Assembly: GCA_036128855.1 (NCBI GenBank)
Contig: JAYYPW010000008.1
Location: forward strand, 248,001 to 312,000
DNA: 64,000 nucleotides
DNA from: JAYYPW01 sp036128855
GTDB lineage: Bacteria; Pseudomonadota; Gammaproteobacteria; Comchoanobacterales; Comchoanobacteraceae
Reading direction: 5' to 3'
Shown here: positions 34,514 to 43,342 of the stretch, in pieces
Layout: each line of letters starts with the position of its first letter
Numbering within the stretch: position 1 is the stretch's first letter
The notes under the pieces: model-generated
Told to the model about the DNA's origin: nothing
Seen by the model: only the letters and a program-made list of their open reading frames with translations
The model's database searches: none
Program-made: the position numbers and the translations under genes

Positions 34514-36529
34514 TTAGTTTAAAGAAGGTGGCCGATAGCTATGGCGAGAGTGTCTAGAAGGTCGATTTCCATGGGGGCTTCTAGCCCCACGACTTGTAGG
34601 TACGTGTTTTGCAAATGCCGCTTTGAGTGCACGAGTTTGCGGGTTAGAGTCCCTTGGTTTAACTATAGTATAATGAGGATCATCATTAGAGTACTCAGAA
34701 GAACGATCAGAATCTACGCTATCTGTACTCATCCTAGGAGATACAACACGTTCATTAGGTTTTAATGCATCAATATACGCAATTAGCTTGTTGAGAAGTT
34801 TATATCCACTAGATTTTTCTTTGATCATCTGTGTTTTTTTTATAATATCTAGGGCTAACTTAAACTCTTTTAACTGTAATGCATCAGCATTAGTCAAAGA
34901 CAAATTATCTTTCGTGAATTGCTTTAATGTTTTTAAGGCGAATACTCTAGAGTCTGTAGATTTGTTATATCCCCTTAAAGTGAGCGTGTCCATAAAATTT
35001 AGAAAAGATTCACTACTTAAGCGTTTGACGATTTTTTGGTTAATCCACTCACGTAGCGTTTTTGTAGTTCTATTTTCTTGCAAAACCTTACTAGCTTTAG
35101 GAGTTGTTTGAATAAAGGATGCTAAAGCAGGAGTTTTTTTACAGTATTCTGCAAAAGAATCTTTTATGAAACCTACAGTAAGGTCATCGGGCCATTTAGG
35201 ATCGTCTTGGGTAGTACAATCCTTTATAGCATCAAAGAGCTTTATAAATTGTTCATGTATAAAAACGTTTATAGCTTTAGTAGATTGGGAAGGATCCAAG
35301 GTTCCTTGGCTGAGTTCAAGCATTGCATAAAGAAATGCATAACTATCTACACTAGCATAACAAAAGTTTTGCTTCTCGGCAGATAACATATGAGGGTAAG
35401 TATAACTCATAGGTTGCATAAGAAACTTTTTTACTTTATCAAAGTTCGTATGGAATGCTCTACTTGATCGTTCATGAAGTTGGTAAGTAGATATACCAGG
35501 TGTTGTGTCGCCCGGATGTTGGGATATCTCAGAACTTTTATGGAATATGTCAGTAGGTAGATGAGAAGTAGGAATATCAATTAATGTGAATGCTGCCTGA
35601 TCTTCATGCAAACTAACAAGAACATTATCAACTTTTAGATCCCGATGTGATATTCCTCTTTTGTGTAAAGCACTTAATTGCTCACCTACATCATGTACAA
35701 AAGAGAGAAATATTTTCGTATTTTTAACAGCGTCTTCTGTTTTATCTAAGAGAAAATAGTGATAAACATCTTTACCAAGATTAGGCTGTAAAGCTCTTAT
35801 TTCTCCCACGCGTCTTGCAGTTTTTCCCGCTTCAAACTTATTTGATGCAATAGTTCGGAGTATTTGTGTAGCTACAGGTTGTTCTAACTGAGGTTGATTT
35901 CTTGCATGTACTATATCTTTATTAAAATTTTCTTGAGTTATAGGGAAACGTGCACGGGCTTTTTGTACGACCATTGGTTCAACAAGCAAGCTCCCTTGTT
36001 GAGATAATTTGATCTGAAGAGTCTCTACTACTTTTTTAACTCCACCCACGTGTTTCTCCTTCGCCTTATGCATTGTAGCTTGCGAAGAATTAGACTGTCG
36101 TAATAGTAGAGAGTAACTTTTATCTACTGGGTTATACGTAATCGTAATTTTTAGAGGTGGATACCGATTATTACCTTTAGTTTTAATATGAAATCCAAGA
36201 GAATCAATAGATCCATCTTTAGCATGCTCTGATATGGATCGTGATATTGTCTCAGCTAGTGGTAACTCAAGTAAATCATTAGATTTATTTCCACCTAGTG
36301 AAGCGTTATCCGTTGATGCCTCTTTTTTTTTCTGGTACATACTACCACTCTGAGTTAATCCAGAGATGATCTGTGAGATAACATGTTCATCTAACCCTTG
36401 TTGTTTAAGAGCATTATCAGAAAGCTCCTGAACAAAATATAACTCTAGAGCCATTTTATTTAATCCTTCGGGTAATTTTAGAAGTTCTTGAATGGTATTT
36501 TCGAACTTTTTATCTCTTGTCTTATGCAT
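34514..36529 (-). CDS. Kinase-like protein B (HRDLKVDN, DIP)
   Basis: This is a 671-residue protein and the most canonical of the three kinase-like proteins. The catalytic loop is H295-R-D297-L-K299-V-D-N302 and the metal segment L-I-D318-I-P320 replaces DFG. D395-S-Y-A-F-L-Y fits the F-helix and WPDDLTV (446-452) follows. The N-terminal region has VQELSDNALKQQG (33-45), SYSLLLR (138-144), and GG-x-KKVVETLQIKL (162-175), also found in the neighbours. The C-terminus is Ser/Arg/Pro/His-rich and probably disordered. No secretion signal is seen. The start has no clear Shine-Dalgarno sequence. The substrate is unknown. Confidence 0.75.
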   Translation of the reverse strand: MHKTRDKKFENTIQELLKLPEGLNKMALELYFVQELSDNALKQQGLDEHVISQIISGLTQSGSMYQKKKEASTDNASLGGNKSNDLLELPLAETISRSISEHAKDGSIDSLGFHIKTKGNNRYPPLKITITYNPVDKSYSLLLRQSNSSQATMHKAKEKHVGGVKKVVETLQIKLSQQGSLLVEPMVVQKARARFPITQENFNKDIVHARNQPQLEQPVATQILRTIASNKFEAGKTARRVGEIRALQPNLGKDVYHYFLLDKTEDAVKNTKIFLSFVHDVGEQLSALHKRGISHRDLKVDNVLVSLHEDQAAFTLIDIPTSHLPTDIFHKSSEISQHPGDTTPGISTYQLHERSSRAFHTNFDKVKKFLMQPMSYTYPHMLSAEKQNFCYASVDSYAFLYAMLELSQGTLDPSQSTKAINVFIHEQFIKLFDAIKDCTTQDDPKWPDDLTVGFIKDSFAEYCKKTPALASFIQTTPKASKVLQENRTTKTLREWINQKIVKRLSSESFLNFMDTLTLRGYNKSTDSRVFALKTLKQFTKDNLSLTNADALQLKEFKLALDIIKKTQMIKEKSSGYKLLNKLIAYIDALKPNERVVSPRMSTDSVDSDRSSEYSNDDPHYTIVKPRDSNPQTRALKAAFAKHVPTSRGARSPHGNRPSRHSRHSYRPPSLN

Positions 36530-36807
36530 AATAATAATAAAATTTATGTGTTAAATATGTTATAGAACATAGACTAACAAAAAACATGAAAAATTTCTTT
36601 ACCCAACTAGATACTCAATAAGAAGCTTATAGGGGAAAATTACACAGAAGGTATAACTGCTATTTTCTTTTTCTCTACTAAAAAGTAGGGTAAGCAGCAT
36701 GAAGATAATCCTGGGAACATAAAGTAATTGTCACATATGGTGAAGTAGAGTTTTGCGAAAAAATCTGAAAATAATTCAGCGGTCTATGTTAGATAAAATT
36801 GATGGAA

Positions 36808-38697
36808 TTATTTTGATTTTTTCTTAGATTTGCTAAATGGAAAAGCGATATTGAAAATCTTTTTTTTGGGTTTGGCATCATTAACTAGCAAAGCATCCTG
36901 GAGTATCTTAGCATGAGTTCTACGTTGTATAGAGGTACGTAATGGTATGCAATGCGGGCATATGTTCTTTGCTTGCGTATATAACATTTTTATATCTTCG
37001 CGTGATAAAGATATATTTGAAGGGTGCTCTAGGCATGAAAAGAGCGTATTGATTTCTTGTAGTAACTTTCTCTGGTCAGGATTATATTCAGAACGCGAAG
37101 ACAGGTTTTGTATAGAGCGTACTTCTGGATGTGCCACCAAGTTTTCGAAAAGTTGAAATAGCCCAGTATAGTCACCATTTGACTCAAGTGTTCTAAGTAA
37201 AGTGAGATCATCAGCGCCCTTATACAAGATTTGTTGAAGAGTCATATTTTGCATAAGACAAGGAATGACTACATAGTTACGGCATAAAAAAGCTGTGCGT
37301 AAAGCGTTTTGCTGAAGTAGATCGCAGGATTGTATGCTTTTGTCATAGCATGCATATGTTCTTGCTGATGCTAGTAAAGTATTGATATGGTCCTGATTAC
37401 CACTAGTTGCCGCATGATGAAGTGCGCTCATACCTTGAGGGTCTGGTAGACATAAATATTCAGCCACATAATCGTCCTGATAGTAGGATAAATGTTCGAC
37501 TATAGCCTGTATGGCATGTATTGTATTTTCACTTTGTTTCTCAATATCTTCGTTAGTCAATATACTTGTATCTATACCCATTTCGGTAAGAGGTAAAGTG
37601 TTGCTAGAGAGTTGCTGTAAGATGTTTTGACCATTGGAGTTTTTATATAAAAAATGGTCGATAGTGAAGTGCTGCAAAGTAGATATCGCTATATCTATAT
37701 TATCTGTTGCTAATGCTACAAAAATTATTTTATGGAAAAAATCAGGAGCAAGAGGTCTATTTTGGGAGATTGTCCTGAGGGCGACCCAAAAACGGTATTG
37801 TAGATTATCTATCTCTCGATTACTTTGGCTAATAAGTTGGCTTACAGCCTTGAAGAAATGGTCTAAAGGGTAGCCATCTAAAACACGTGCAAGCTCAACA
37901 GCAGTCACAACGTCGTTAGATTCCAAACGGTCGACTATTATGGAAAAAATAGTATTTTTAACCCGTGCAGTAATATCTTTAAGCTTGGCAGTATCAAAAA
38001 TAGCACAGAGAAATCGTAGACTTCCTGGAGCATCATAACAGGCAAGATGTGGGTGTTCAGCATAAGAAGCTAATAAAGTATCCACTGCTTGAGCAAGGTG
38101 TTTTGTCTTTCTAGCAGATAAATTTTCTAGATCTTTTACCCGATATGTTTTCTCATCTCGAACAATTGTTTGAGCAATAGAAGAAAATGTAGCAAGTTTT
38201 TCTTGTAAAAGTGTGACAGTTTTATCATCAAGATCACTATTACGGATAGCTTTATGAGCATAGTTTCTAGATAGAGAGTTTAGATGTATGCCAAGCAGGA
38301 AAGTTTTCTTAGTCGATAAGAGACCAAATACTTTTGGATTCTGTACGACCTGGCCATAGTTATTTAGTTTAAGATGCCAGTCTTTCACTCCTTTTTTTCT
38401 CCTAGAGTGTTGGTATTTCCCACTAAGATTATAAGTATAGCTAGATTGTCGATGAACAGCGATATTAAGCATATTTTTATATGATAATGAACAAGTGTCT
38501 CCAACTTTTAAATTCGTTACTGTAGAAACGGCAGTTTTATTTGTCACAAAGGCGTCTTTTAAAACTTGCAATGCTTGAGGGGAGAGATGATAACCTAAAT
38601 CAGATAATGCTTTTTCTGAGAGTGTCTGGAGTAAGGCACATTGAAAGATAATGGCATGGATATCAGCGTGATGACTATCTTCGAATGTATATATCAT
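36808..38697 (-). CDS. Ankyrin-repeat protein sharing the kinase-family N-terminus
   Basis: This is a 629-residue protein. Residues 23-50 (LQTLSEKALSDLGYHLSPQA and following) resemble residues 33-60 of kinase-like B. Residues 85-123 (SSYTYNLSGKYQ, RRKKGVKDWHLKL, QNPKV) follow the same strand-linker-strand layout as in A, B and C. The kinase core is missing; the remainder is helical. One clear ankyrin repeat lies at 419-445 (DPQGMSALHHAATSGNQDHI), a weaker one near 457-480, and there is a Lys-rich end. Its ATG overlaps the stop of kinase-like gene C (ATGA), so the two are probably co-translated. The function is unknown; an effector or partner role is inferred. Confidence 0.65.
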   Translation of the reverse strand: MIYTFEDSHHADIHAIIFQCALLQTLSEKALSDLGYHLSPQALQVLKDAFVTNKTAVSTVTNLKVGDTCSLSYKNMLNIAVHRQSSYTYNLSGKYQHSRRKKGVKDWHLKLNNYGQVVQNPKVFGLLSTKKTFLLGIHLNSLSRNYAHKAIRNSDLDDKTVTLLQEKLATFSSIAQTIVRDEKTYRVKDLENLSARKTKHLAQAVDTLLASYAEHPHLACYDAPGSLRFLCAIFDTAKLKDITARVKNTIFSIIVDRLESNDVVTAVELARVLDGYPLDHFFKAVSQLISQSNREIDNLQYRFWVALRTISQNRPLAPDFFHKIIFVALATDNIDIAISTLQHFTIDHFLYKNSNGQNILQQLSSNTLPLTEMGIDTSILTNEDIEKQSENTIHAIQAIVEHLSYYQDDYVAEYLCLPDPQGMSALHHAATSGNQDHINTLLASARTYACYDKSIQSCDLLQQNALRTAFLCRNYVVIPCLMQNMTLQQILYKGADDLTLLRTLESNGDYTGLFQLFENLVAHPEVRSIQNLSSRSEYNPDQRKLLQEINTLFSCLEHPSNISLSREDIKMLYTQAKNICPHCIPLRTSIQRRTHAKILQDALLVNDAKPKKKIFNIAFPFSKSKKKSK

Positions 38698-40985
38698 CTA
38701 TTGCCCTCACGCTTAAAAGTAGAGGGGAGAATAAAAGATGTAGATTTTGGCTGAGCAGATTCTAGTATTTTTCGAAGTTTTACATTAGCATCCAGCACAA
38801 CACTGCTTTCTAATCCAGGAAAACTGGATTTTTCAGATAAGATAGCCACCGCATGAGATAAATCAGTAATATTATCTGAAGAGAGGGCATTGGTCATTTT
38901 TATTGCATTATTGGAGTGCTTTCTAAAGAAACGGTAAATTTGCAAAAAAGCTTGTACTCTTTGCTGCATGTTCTGACAGGAAGTGAATATTTTTTTATTA
39001 TTTTTAGCCATAGGGCTCGTCATTAATTCAGAAAATATTTGTTCAAAAGTAAGCAGCTTGGCCTCAGAACTAAAATCAATGATTGGGCTATCAGTAGGTA
39101 CAGGAAGAGGCAACTGACCACAAGAAAAATTATCAGATGTAGGAAGAATACAATGTTCAATGATCGCTGCTTGCATGCGTGTGTATTCATCAACAGAGAA
39201 TCCATGATCGTGAGTATATTTACGTAAATCTTTTAGAGCATACTGAATAGTTAAAATATTTGCTGAGGTTTGTTCAAGAGTGGCTTTACTTGTGATATCA
39301 AATGGTAGATGACCCGAAAGAAGTTGCTGTAGGATATCTAAATTCTTAAATTGCTGTCGCAAAATTCGATAGGATGATTTAAGAGAAGATTCTTGTGGCA
39401 GTAATTGATACGTATCAATCAGCGAAAACAGCTTTTTAAGATCCTGGCTATCTTTAGCAGACATATAAATACCAAAAGATGCCAGTTTTTCAAGAATTTT
39501 ATAGGATTTATTAATGGCATGTTGTTTTTTTGGGTTGGTGATTTCTCGAGCCCAATTCCATGTGGATTGATAAAAACGCGTGTGTAGATGTTTGGCTATA
39601 TCACGAAACAAAATTTGTTCTGTAGTTTTATTTGGCCCTGACAAATTACCTTGAGTATTTAAATGCAGTTCAAGATTACGCGATGGTCGAGCGCGATAAG
39701 TAAAGCCACTGGGTTTTTTCGCCATAATCTTTTCAAAAAAACGCTTACGTAGATGTGAAACTGTAAGATAGTCAGGCCAGCTGGAAGTTTGATGGGCTTT
39801 TTTCTTGTCTAGAATAATCTTGTCAAATAGCTTATCTAATCTTTCGCGGATAAAACGCCGAAAAATTTTTACTGTTCGATCTACTTCTTCATTTTGAACG
39901 CCAAGCGAAAAACAATGAACTTGTTGATACAGGCAATATAAGTAGCCATAGTAATCTAAGGCATGGCTGTACCTAGGTTCAGTTAACTGTAAGTCATACA
40001 ATATCTGGTTTATTTCCTTGTAGTTATACTCACAAAATTTTAGAATAAGAATTATTTTTTCTCGCGTATCTCCAAATATATCTAAGGAAGGATACGGAGA
40101 AGATATGCCCGGTGTTTTCATTATTCTACCAAACCTATCACCTAGTAGAAAAGGTTGCACTTTTTGATCAGATGGAGGGAGATCAATCAGAGAAAAATTC
40201 CAAGAATCTGCTTTTTTCTTGACGCAAATATTCAATAATTTTACATCACCATGCACTAAGCCAGATTTATGTAGGGCGTGAATTTGTGTGCCAACTTGAT
40301 CCATAAAAGAAGCGATATACCCCATAAAGCTATGAGCAGATGCGATATTCAGCAGAGCAAGATTTTGCGTAACATCAGTGCCTTTATGAATATCAATGAC
40401 ACGATAATTATTATTCCGACTAGTTGGGGTATTTGAAGTGACTGTTTGCAAGCATAATCCACCTTGTTTAGTAAGACTAGTGATCTCATTATCAGTAAAC
40501 TGATATGCAGGATTAGACCTAGATTTATATGAAACCACAGGAGAAAACTGTAGTGTATTTTTCTCATCTAGATGAATAGCAACGTGATCTGTGACAATTT
40601 TCTCACCACCAATTTTTTTAGGTCTTTTTTGTGTTTTCTCAACATTAGTGTCGTTTAGAGGTCTGACTAATATACTGTAGCTAGACTGTTCGAGATCATA
40701 AAGGACGGAAAAGTTTAGATGTAAATCTTTGCGAGTATCTTTTATGTAGTGCGCTATGTGTGAATGGATCTTGCTGGACGTACTATCATCGGTATGTTGT
40801 GACAATTGAACTATGGCTCGAGTGTTTTTAGGACGATGAATTTGTTCAAGCATCCAAGTAATATCATTTTTGCGCAGGCCAAAAGCTTCTTTCAATGTGC
40901 TACTTAAATCATCTCGATAATAAGACATTGATAGTTGTACCAGTAAGGTTTTAAGGTTGCCAGGAAGTTCTTCTTGATGCTGCAT
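38694..40985 (-). CDS. Kinase-like protein C (HGDVKLLN, DLP)
   Basis: This is a 763-residue protein from the ATG at 40985; an in-frame GTG at 41021 would add 12 residues. The catalytic loop is H245-G-D247-V-K249-L-L-N252 and the metal segment L-I-D268-L-P270 replaces DFG. DYYGYLY fits the F-helix and WPDYLTV follows. The N-terminal part has SYSILVRP, KKIGGEKIV and HVAIHLD, matching the other family members. The C-terminal 330 residues are helical with no recognised domain. It is the first gene of a pair with the ankyrin protein, overlapping by four bases. Catalytic residues are kept, so it may be active. Confidence 0.72.
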   Translation of the reverse strand: MQHQEELPGNLKTLLVQLSMSYYRDDLSSTLKEAFGLRKNDITWMLEQIHRPKNTRAIVQLSQHTDDSTSSKIHSHIAHYIKDTRKDLHLNFSVLYDLEQSSYSILVRPLNDTNVEKTQKRPKKIGGEKIVTDHVAIHLDEKNTLQFSPVVSYKSRSNPAYQFTDNEITSLTKQGGLCLQTVTSNTPTSRNNNYRVIDIHKGTDVTQNLALLNIASAHSFMGYIASFMDQVGTQIHALHKSGLVHGDVKLLNICVKKKADSWNFSLIDLPPSDQKVQPFLLGDRFGRIMKTPGISSPYPSLDIFGDTREKIILILKFCEYNYKEINQILYDLQLTEPRYSHALDYYGYLYCLYQQVHCFSLGVQNEEVDRTVKIFRRFIRERLDKLFDKIILDKKKAHQTSSWPDYLTVSHLRKRFFEKIMAKKPSGFTYRARPSRNLELHLNTQGNLSGPNKTTEQILFRDIAKHLHTRFYQSTWNWAREITNPKKQHAINKSYKILEKLASFGIYMSAKDSQDLKKLFSLIDTYQLLPQESSLKSSYRILRQQFKNLDILQQLLSGHLPFDITSKATLEQTSANILTIQYALKDLRKYTHDHGFSVDEYTRMQAAIIEHCILPTSDNFSCGQLPLPVPTDSPIIDFSSEAKLLTFEQIFSELMTSPMAKNNKKIFTSCQNMQQRVQAFLQIYRFFRKHSNNAIKMTNALSSDNITDLSHAVAILSEKSSFPGLESSVVLDANVKLRKILESAQPKSTSFILPSTFKREGNR

Positions 40986-41121
40986 ATATATTTTTATATT
41001 AATTATTAATGCATATAGCACATAAATGACAGTCTGATAGTTTTTTTATTAGATAAATATATACCCATGGGATTGATAACTAAAGATAGAACCAAACCAC
41101 ATAATGGGGGGATTTTCTTGA

Positions 41122-41149
41122 TTGCCTTCCGGCACAGATACCGTATAAT
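41122..41149 (+). promoter_or_regulatory. Promoter of the DUF2608 gene
   Basis: TTGCCT (41122-41127), a 16-base spacer and a consensus TATAAT (41144-41149) lie 27 bases before the ATG at 41177. Confidence 0.55.
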
Positions 41150-41176
41150 TAAAAATTCTCCTATTTGATCTCCAGA

Positions 41177-42070
41177 ATGTTTAAAAAGATTTATTGTATT
41201 TGTGCCGCTATGCTAGCTTCGTCAGCTTGCATATATGCAGACTCGCATATCAACACAAAAAATTGGCAAGAAGTACTCACAAGCGTTGAGAATACAACAC
41301 AAATACCTGAGCAAACCCTAATTTTATTTGATGTCAACGATGTATTGATTGCACCGACTGATATTATATTGAGCAAATATCATCGCCAGGAGGCTATAGA
41401 TAAGATTAAAAAAATCCACAAAATCGAGCAAAACGAAGCACAACCAGGGGTGCATCCGGTGCTTCGAGAAGATCTTGAAGTAACTAAAACTTTTATGGAT
41501 ATCTGGACAAAGACGCATATTGATGTTGTAGATCAAGATGGGCCACAAGCGATCCAGGCATTACAGGAAAAAGGGTATAACGTAATGGGATTAACTAATG
41601 GCATAACAGGATCCATAGGTGGAATCACTAATATGGTAGGGTATCGGTCTGACGAACTTTATCGGCTTGGTTATACTTTCAAGGGGCCAAACGGGCTCGG
41701 GAAAATACCACTAGGCACAGCTGTGGCTGTTGGAAATGGAGCTCCTATCTATCAAGATGGTATTATTTATACAGCAGGGCAAGCAAAAGGGCCTGTGTTA
41801 GATACTTTTTTGCAAAAATCACATATTAAACCTAATAAAATAATCTTAGTGGATGACAAAAAGGGCAATTTAGATTCAGTAGCCACATTCTGTCGTAAGC
41901 ATGGTATAGACTTTGTAGGTATAGAATTTAATGCATTAGCGGGCCAGCAGAAATATGTAAGTTACGATAAAAAAATAGGTGCTTGTCAATTTGAGCATTA
42001 CCAAAAATATCATCAGTGGCTATCAGATCAAGACATTGCCAAAACAGCGTGCTTTCGCAAAAGCGTTTAA
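41177..42070 (+). CDS. DUF2608 HAD-like secreted protein
   Basis: This is a 297-residue protein from the ATG at 41177; a TTG at 41165 is also in frame. A signal peptide (MFKKIYCICAAMLASSACIYA) leads to a HAD-like fold: LILFDVNDVL (D52/D55, with D-x-N-D in place of D-x-D-x), VMGLTNG, GPVLDTFLQK and IILVDDKKGNLDSVATFC. DUF2608 proteins are known from Legionella, Coxiella and Chlamydia-like bacteria; the substrate is unknown. The signal peptide puts it in the periplasm or outside the cell. It is followed after 74 bases by a second secreted protein. Confidence 0.78.
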   Translation: MFKKIYCICAAMLASSACIYADSHINTKNWQEVLTSVENTTQIPEQTLILFDVNDVLIAPTDIILSKYHRQEAIDKIKKIHKIEQNEAQPGVHPVLREDLEVTKTFMDIWTKTHIDVVDQDGPQAIQALQEKGYNVMGLTNGITGSIGGITNMVGYRSDELYRLGYTFKGPNGLGKIPLGTAVAVGNGAPIYQDGIIYTAGQAKGPVLDTFLQKSHIKPNKIILVDDKKGNLDSVATFCRKHGIDFVGIEFNALAGQQKYVSYDKKIGACQFEHYQKYHQWLSDQDIAKTACFRKSV

Positions 42071-42144
42071 GCAGAAGAAGGGGTTTCAATTATTAATAGA
42101 TTAATTTATACTTAAACAACTCATCAATCATACAGGAACTAACG

Positions 42145-42807
42145 ATGAAAAACTGGATAAGCAAAGCTCAAGCTTGTAATCTTGTCATCTTCACGAGTAT
42201 ATTTGCACAATGCTCAGCCTATGATCATGTCAAGCCAGTGATGATTAGAGGTTCTTCTACTCAACAGGCGGTTTTTATACCACCTTCACTGCAAGATATA
42301 GCTACGCCTGCAGCAGTGAATAGAGGCCCAGGGACGCTACAAGATGTGGTAGCGCTTCTAAAAAAAGGCGATGAGACCAAAGACAAAGTTTATTATCAAC
42401 AAGCTCTAGGTATACTACAGAGAATAAAGCAACTACCAGTTTTCCCAAGTAAAAAATATAGTAAAGCAGATTTTTATAATTTTTTTGGCTATGCCACACA
42501 AATGTTATCTAAAACCCGCTCAGAATATATGACAGCTGAGGACTTTTACCGCAAAGCACTTCTTATCAATCCTGAGCATATTCAAGCTAACAAAAACCTA
42601 GGTAAATTATATGCAGACCTATACCGAATCACAGGTAGAGAGAAATTCTTACACAGCGCAAATGAACGGGCTGATATGTTAAGCAAGTTATTCTCTCGAA
42701 CAGAAAAAGCTTTAATGTCGCTAAGAAATGATATCAACAGTTTCTCTGAAGATGGTGTAGAAGACGTTTTAGATCCGGACTCAGACTGGTATAACACAAG
42801 CTTCTAG
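42145..42807 (+). CDS. Secreted TPR-like protein, unknown
   Basis: This is a 220-residue protein. The N-terminal segment (residues 10-25) is a signal peptide ending near CSA. The mature part contains TPR-like helices (YYQQALGILQRIKQL; AEDFYRKALLINPEHIQANKNLGKLYADL) at about residues 85-160, then a helical region and an acidic C-terminus (EDVLDPDSDW). AGGAACTAACG precedes the ATG. It may be a periplasmic adaptor; no specific family is recognised. Confidence 0.65.
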   Translation: MKNWISKAQACNLVIFTSIFAQCSAYDHVKPVMIRGSSTQQAVFIPPSLQDIATPAAVNRGPGTLQDVVALLKKGDETKDKVYYQQALGILQRIKQLPVFPSKKYSKADFYNFFGYATQMLSKTRSEYMTAEDFYRKALLINPEHIQANKNLGKLYADLYRITGREKFLHSANERADMLSKLFSRTEKALMSLRNDINSFSEDGVEDVLDPDSDWYNTSF

Positions 42808-42882
42808 CACTTTATGTGATAAATAACAAATCTATTTTTGTTTACACGATACATCGTGTCTGTGTTTAAGCCCAGTACAACT

Positions 42883-43194
42883 TTATAAGCCTAAAATATC
42901 GCCTAATTGCATAGCAACAGATTGATCACCTTCGATGGTAAGAAGGCCCTGGAAGAACGCATCCATGCCAGTAAGCGTACCATCTTGAATTTGACTAAAG
43001 GTGTCTTGGGACATAGTCAAGGTGACATCTGCTTCACGGTCAGAATTATCCACGGTGTTGGTAGTTTGCGTGCCATCAAGAAAAATAACACCCAAGTCTC
43101 CTAACACAAACTTTACTGTATGACCAAACGGAACCTGTCCAGAAAGTTTTTCTTGAAGTTTTGTCGTGATTTCTGCCAGTGAATGTGTTGTCAT
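42883..43194 (-). CDS. SCP2 sterol/lipid-carrier domain protein
   Basis: This is a 103-residue protein from the ATG at 43194, which has AGAGGA six bases upstream; the frame opens 13 codons earlier without a ribosome site. It follows the SCP2 pattern: LGDLGVIFLDG, DREADVTLTMSQDTFSQIQDGTLTG and AFFQGLLTIEGDQSVAMQL. SCP2 domains bind lipid-like molecules in a hydrophobic tunnel. It is a stand-alone domain, divergent from lpd. Confidence 0.85.
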   Translation of the reverse strand: MTTHSLAEITTKLQEKLSGQVPFGHTVKFVLGDLGVIFLDGTQTTNTVDNSDREADVTLTMSQDTFSQIQDGTLTGMDAFFQGLLTIEGDQSVAMQLGDILGL

Positions 43195-43342
43195 GTGGGG
43201 TCCTCTTATGTCTGTAATGCAGTTGTAGACCATGAAATACTATTTGTCAAATAATATTCTTAAGGAAAGAAAAGGTTGCTAGAAATTAGCTAATGATTCA
43301 TGCATAATGAGCGATAAGAAACGGACGGTTGGAGATATTATC

